Shown one piece after another: positions 62,629-64,000 of a stretch of 64,000 nucleotides of DNA. Each line of letters begins with the position of its first letter. Position 1 is the stretch's first letter. The translations under genes and the position numbers were made by a program. Origin of the DNA: Bacteroidetes bacterium UBA1312 (GTDB lineage Bacteria; Bacteroidota; Bacteroidia; Chitinophagales; Chitinophagaceae); assembly GCA_002307135.1 (NCBI GenBank), contig DBTQ01000013.1, forward strand, positions 189,270-253,269, given 5' to 3'. The notes under the pieces were generated by a model, which was not told the DNA's origin, made no database searches, and worked only from the letters and a program-made list of their open reading frames with translations.

Positions 62629-63768
62629 CTATAATACGACGGCTCGTTTTACAGATGTTAGGCCAAAGCGCATTCTTATCTTATCCATAGCAGCCGACAG
62701 GTTAATATCATTCATACCATCATTGAACAGATCGATCTGGTAGCAGCCCGTACGGAGTTCACTGAATTTTATCCCGATCATACGGATAAGCATCCTGCGG
62801 CTAAAGAGCTTAGTGAATAAGTCCATTGCTTTTTTTGAAAGCTCCTGTTCAGAATTGGTATAGGGAATACGTATTTGCTTGGTGAAGGTTTCAAAGTTAC
62901 TGTACCGTATTTTCAATGTGATACAGGCGGTAAGTTTGATGTCTTTGCGTAGTTCATGCGATAACTGATCCACCATAGAAAGGATATGTTTTTTCAGTAC
63001 TGCCATATCGATTGTATCGTTTTCAAAAGTGTGTTCTTTGCTAATACTTTTTCTTTCGGAATAAGGTACAACAGGGTTGTCATCCAATCCGTTTGCCTTC
63101 TTCCAAATGACCACACCATTCGTACCCAGTACTTTTTCTAAAACAGATACCTGCATTTGTTGCAGTGTTTCGATTTTGGAGATGCCCATGTTCCGCAATT
63201 GTATGAATGTTTTTGTGCCTACCATTGGGATCTTCCTGATAGATAGCGGTGCGAGAAATATTTTTTCGCTACCTAAAGACACTTGGTATTCTCCGCTAGG
63301 TTTGGCTGTACCTGTTGCAATTTTTGATACCGTTTTGTTGACAGATAAGCCAAAGGATATGGGCAGGTTGGTTTCTTTAATGATACGTTGCCGTAGTTCT
63401 TGTGTCCATTTCCAGCAGCCAAAATATTTGTCCATTCCTGTAATATCGAGGTAGTGTTCATCAATACTGGCTTTTTCAACAATAGGGGCTTTTTCGGAGA
63501 TGATCTCCGTTACCATATTAGAGTAATAGGAGTAGCGGTCATAGTCGCCTCTTACCAACACCGCTTCTGGACATAGTTGCCGCGCGAGCCTCATCGGCAT
63601 CGCACTGTGCACGCCGAATTTTCGGGCTTCATAAGAGCAGGAGGACACAACGGCCCTGTCTGATGTACCGCCAATCAGGACGGGCTTACCTACCAAAGCC
63701 TTATTCTGCAAACGTTCTACAGAAACAAAAAATGTATCTAAATCGCAATGAACAATATGCCTTTCCAT
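62629..63768 (-). CDS. Y-family DNA polymerase (DinB/Pol IV-like)
   Basis: 379 residues. The catalytic motifs are CDLDTFFVSVER near residue 8 and KASIDEHYLDITG near residue 100, where His replaces the usual Ala of SIDEAYLD but the acidic pair is kept. VVSSCSYEARKFGVHSAMP and the helix-hairpin-helix IRKIPMVGTKTFIQLRNMGI are typical of DinB. Near residue 343 QIDLF is a likely sliding-clamp-binding motif. It leads the operon, 21 bp before the DnaE gene, and is divergent from an XRE regulator gene. It should copy past DNA lesions with low fidelity. Confidence 0.93.
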   Translation of the reverse strand: MERHIVHCDLDTFFVSVERLQNKALVGKPVLIGGTSDRAVVSSCSYEARKFGVHSAMPMRLARQLCPEAVLVRGDYDRYSYYSNMVTEIISEKAPIVEKASIDEHYLDITGMDKYFGCWKWTQELRQRIIKETNLPISFGLSVNKTVSKIATGTAKPSGEYQVSLGSEKIFLAPLSIRKIPMVGTKTFIQLRNMGISKIETLQQMQVSVLEKVLGTNGVVIWKKANGLDDNPVVPYSERKSISKEHTFENDTIDMAVLKKHILSMVDQLSHELRKDIKLTACITLKIRYSNFETFTKQIRIPYTNSEQELSKKAMDLFTKLFSRRMLIRMIGIKFSELRTGCYQIDLFNDGMNDINLSAAMDKIRMRFGLTSVKRAVVL

Positions 63769-63788
63769 GATGTTTCAATTTTAAATCG

Positions 63789-63813
63789 TACATTTGATAT
63801 TATCAGTATCAAA
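63789..63813. promoter_or_regulatory. Operator/promoter candidate between dinB and the XRE regulator
   Basis: TTTGATA-N7-TATCAAA at 63793-63813 is a perfect 7-bp-arm palindrome overlapping the -7 element TACATTTG (63789-63796) on the plus strand. It is near the centre of the 67-bp gap between the divergent genes, so a bound XRE protein could control both. A related TATCAATA lies 8 bp further on. Confidence 0.6.
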
Positions 63814-63835
63814 TTATTGTTATCAATAGTATCGA

Positions 63836-64000
63836 ATGAAATCGACAATTCAAAAAGTATTTTGGGCAGAGAATATTAAATTTTTGCGGAATCGTAAGAA
63901 ACTGAGCCAGGAGGCACTTGCAGAGGCCTTGCAAATCGGCCGTCCCAAGCTGAATGCGCATGAGCATGGTAAGACGGTGAACCCTCCTGTGGAGGATTTG
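63836..64000 (+). CDS. XRE-family transcriptional regulator, C-terminus beyond window edge
   Basis: The first 55 residues are visible. They contain a Cro/CI-type helix-turn-helix: IKFLRNRKKLSQEALAEAL, then QIGRPKLNAHEHGK. In Bacteroidota such regulators beside polymerase genes often carry a C-terminal S24 (LexA-like) peptidase domain, but that part is not in the window. It is divergent from the dinB operon across a palindrome, so it is the likely repressor of this cassette and of itself. Confidence 0.85.
   Translation, partial: MKSTIQKVFWAENIKFLRNRKKLSQEALAEALQIGRPKLNAHEHGKTVNPPVEDL

Noticed and set aside
63077..63454. A 125-codon plus-strand frame antisense to the Y-family polymerase
   Set aside because: The minus strand encodes a complete polymerase with all catalytic motifs.

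Overview
The window looks like a chromosomal segment of an AT-rich member of the Bacteroidota, most likely in or near the Chitinophagales. The evidence is several secreted proteins with C-terminal type IX secretion (T9SS) sorting domains, TonB-dependent uptake with a CarboxypepD_reg-like domain, LytS/LytTR two-component systems whose sensors carry Reg_prop beta-propellers, and promoters of the form TTTG-N17/19-TAnnTTTG. No rRNA, tRNA, CRISPR array or insertion sequence was recognised by eye.

Layout. 1-13.5 kb is mostly housekeeping and metabolism: a lipid/drug ABC exporter (cut by the left edge) with cysS, a SnoaL-like protein, a lipoprotein, a Cys/Met-metabolism PLP enzyme, an amino-acid permease, aspartase, a TonB receptor with a small exported partner, a 1-Cys peroxiredoxin, and phenylalanine hydroxylase with its pterin dehydratase. 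13.6-32.6 kb mixes large T9SS cargo proteins with regulators: a REC-HPt protein beside a decayed histidine kinase, a vWA/MoxR pair, a TetR-universal stress protein pair with a near-perfect shared operator, and a convergent LytS/LytTR pair next to a T9SS-exported protein whose upstream region carries a LytTR-type direct repeat.

32.8-39.1 kb is a biotin operon. A MocR/GntR-aminotransferase regulator is divergent from a ferritin-like diiron protein followed by bioF, bioD, bioB and bioA. An identical operator-promoter module (ACTGGAT-N10-ATCCGGY followed by TACTTTT) lies in front of the diiron gene and again in front of bioB. No known pimeloyl-forming gene (bioC/H/I/W/Z) is in the window, so the diiron protein is a candidate for that step or a related one.

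39.1-47.3 kb holds a small Cys-rich protein with a Dph6-like ATPase, a BlaI/BlaR1 pair with a cytochrome c lipoprotein, and a divergent propeller lipoprotein. The blaI and propeller promoters carry the same double operator, two TACGA-N6-TCGTA boxes 8 bp apart with the -7 element between them, which defines a small BlaI regulon without an obvious beta-lactamase target. 47.3-55.8 kb is an operon of three secreted or surface proteins, divergent from a second LytS/LytTR system. 55.9-58.2 kb contains a secreted EreA/ChaN-like protein and small remnants: a frameshifted T9SS sorting domain and a frameshifted small protein.

58.2-64.0 kb is a DNA damage-tolerance cassette: a Y-family polymerase (dinB-like), a shortened DnaE-type polymerase and a DEDDh exonuclease/GIY-YIG fusion in one operon. 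It is divergent from an XRE-family regulator cut by the right edge, with a palindromic operator candidate between them. All assignments rest on reading the sequence and recalled family features; no database search was run.
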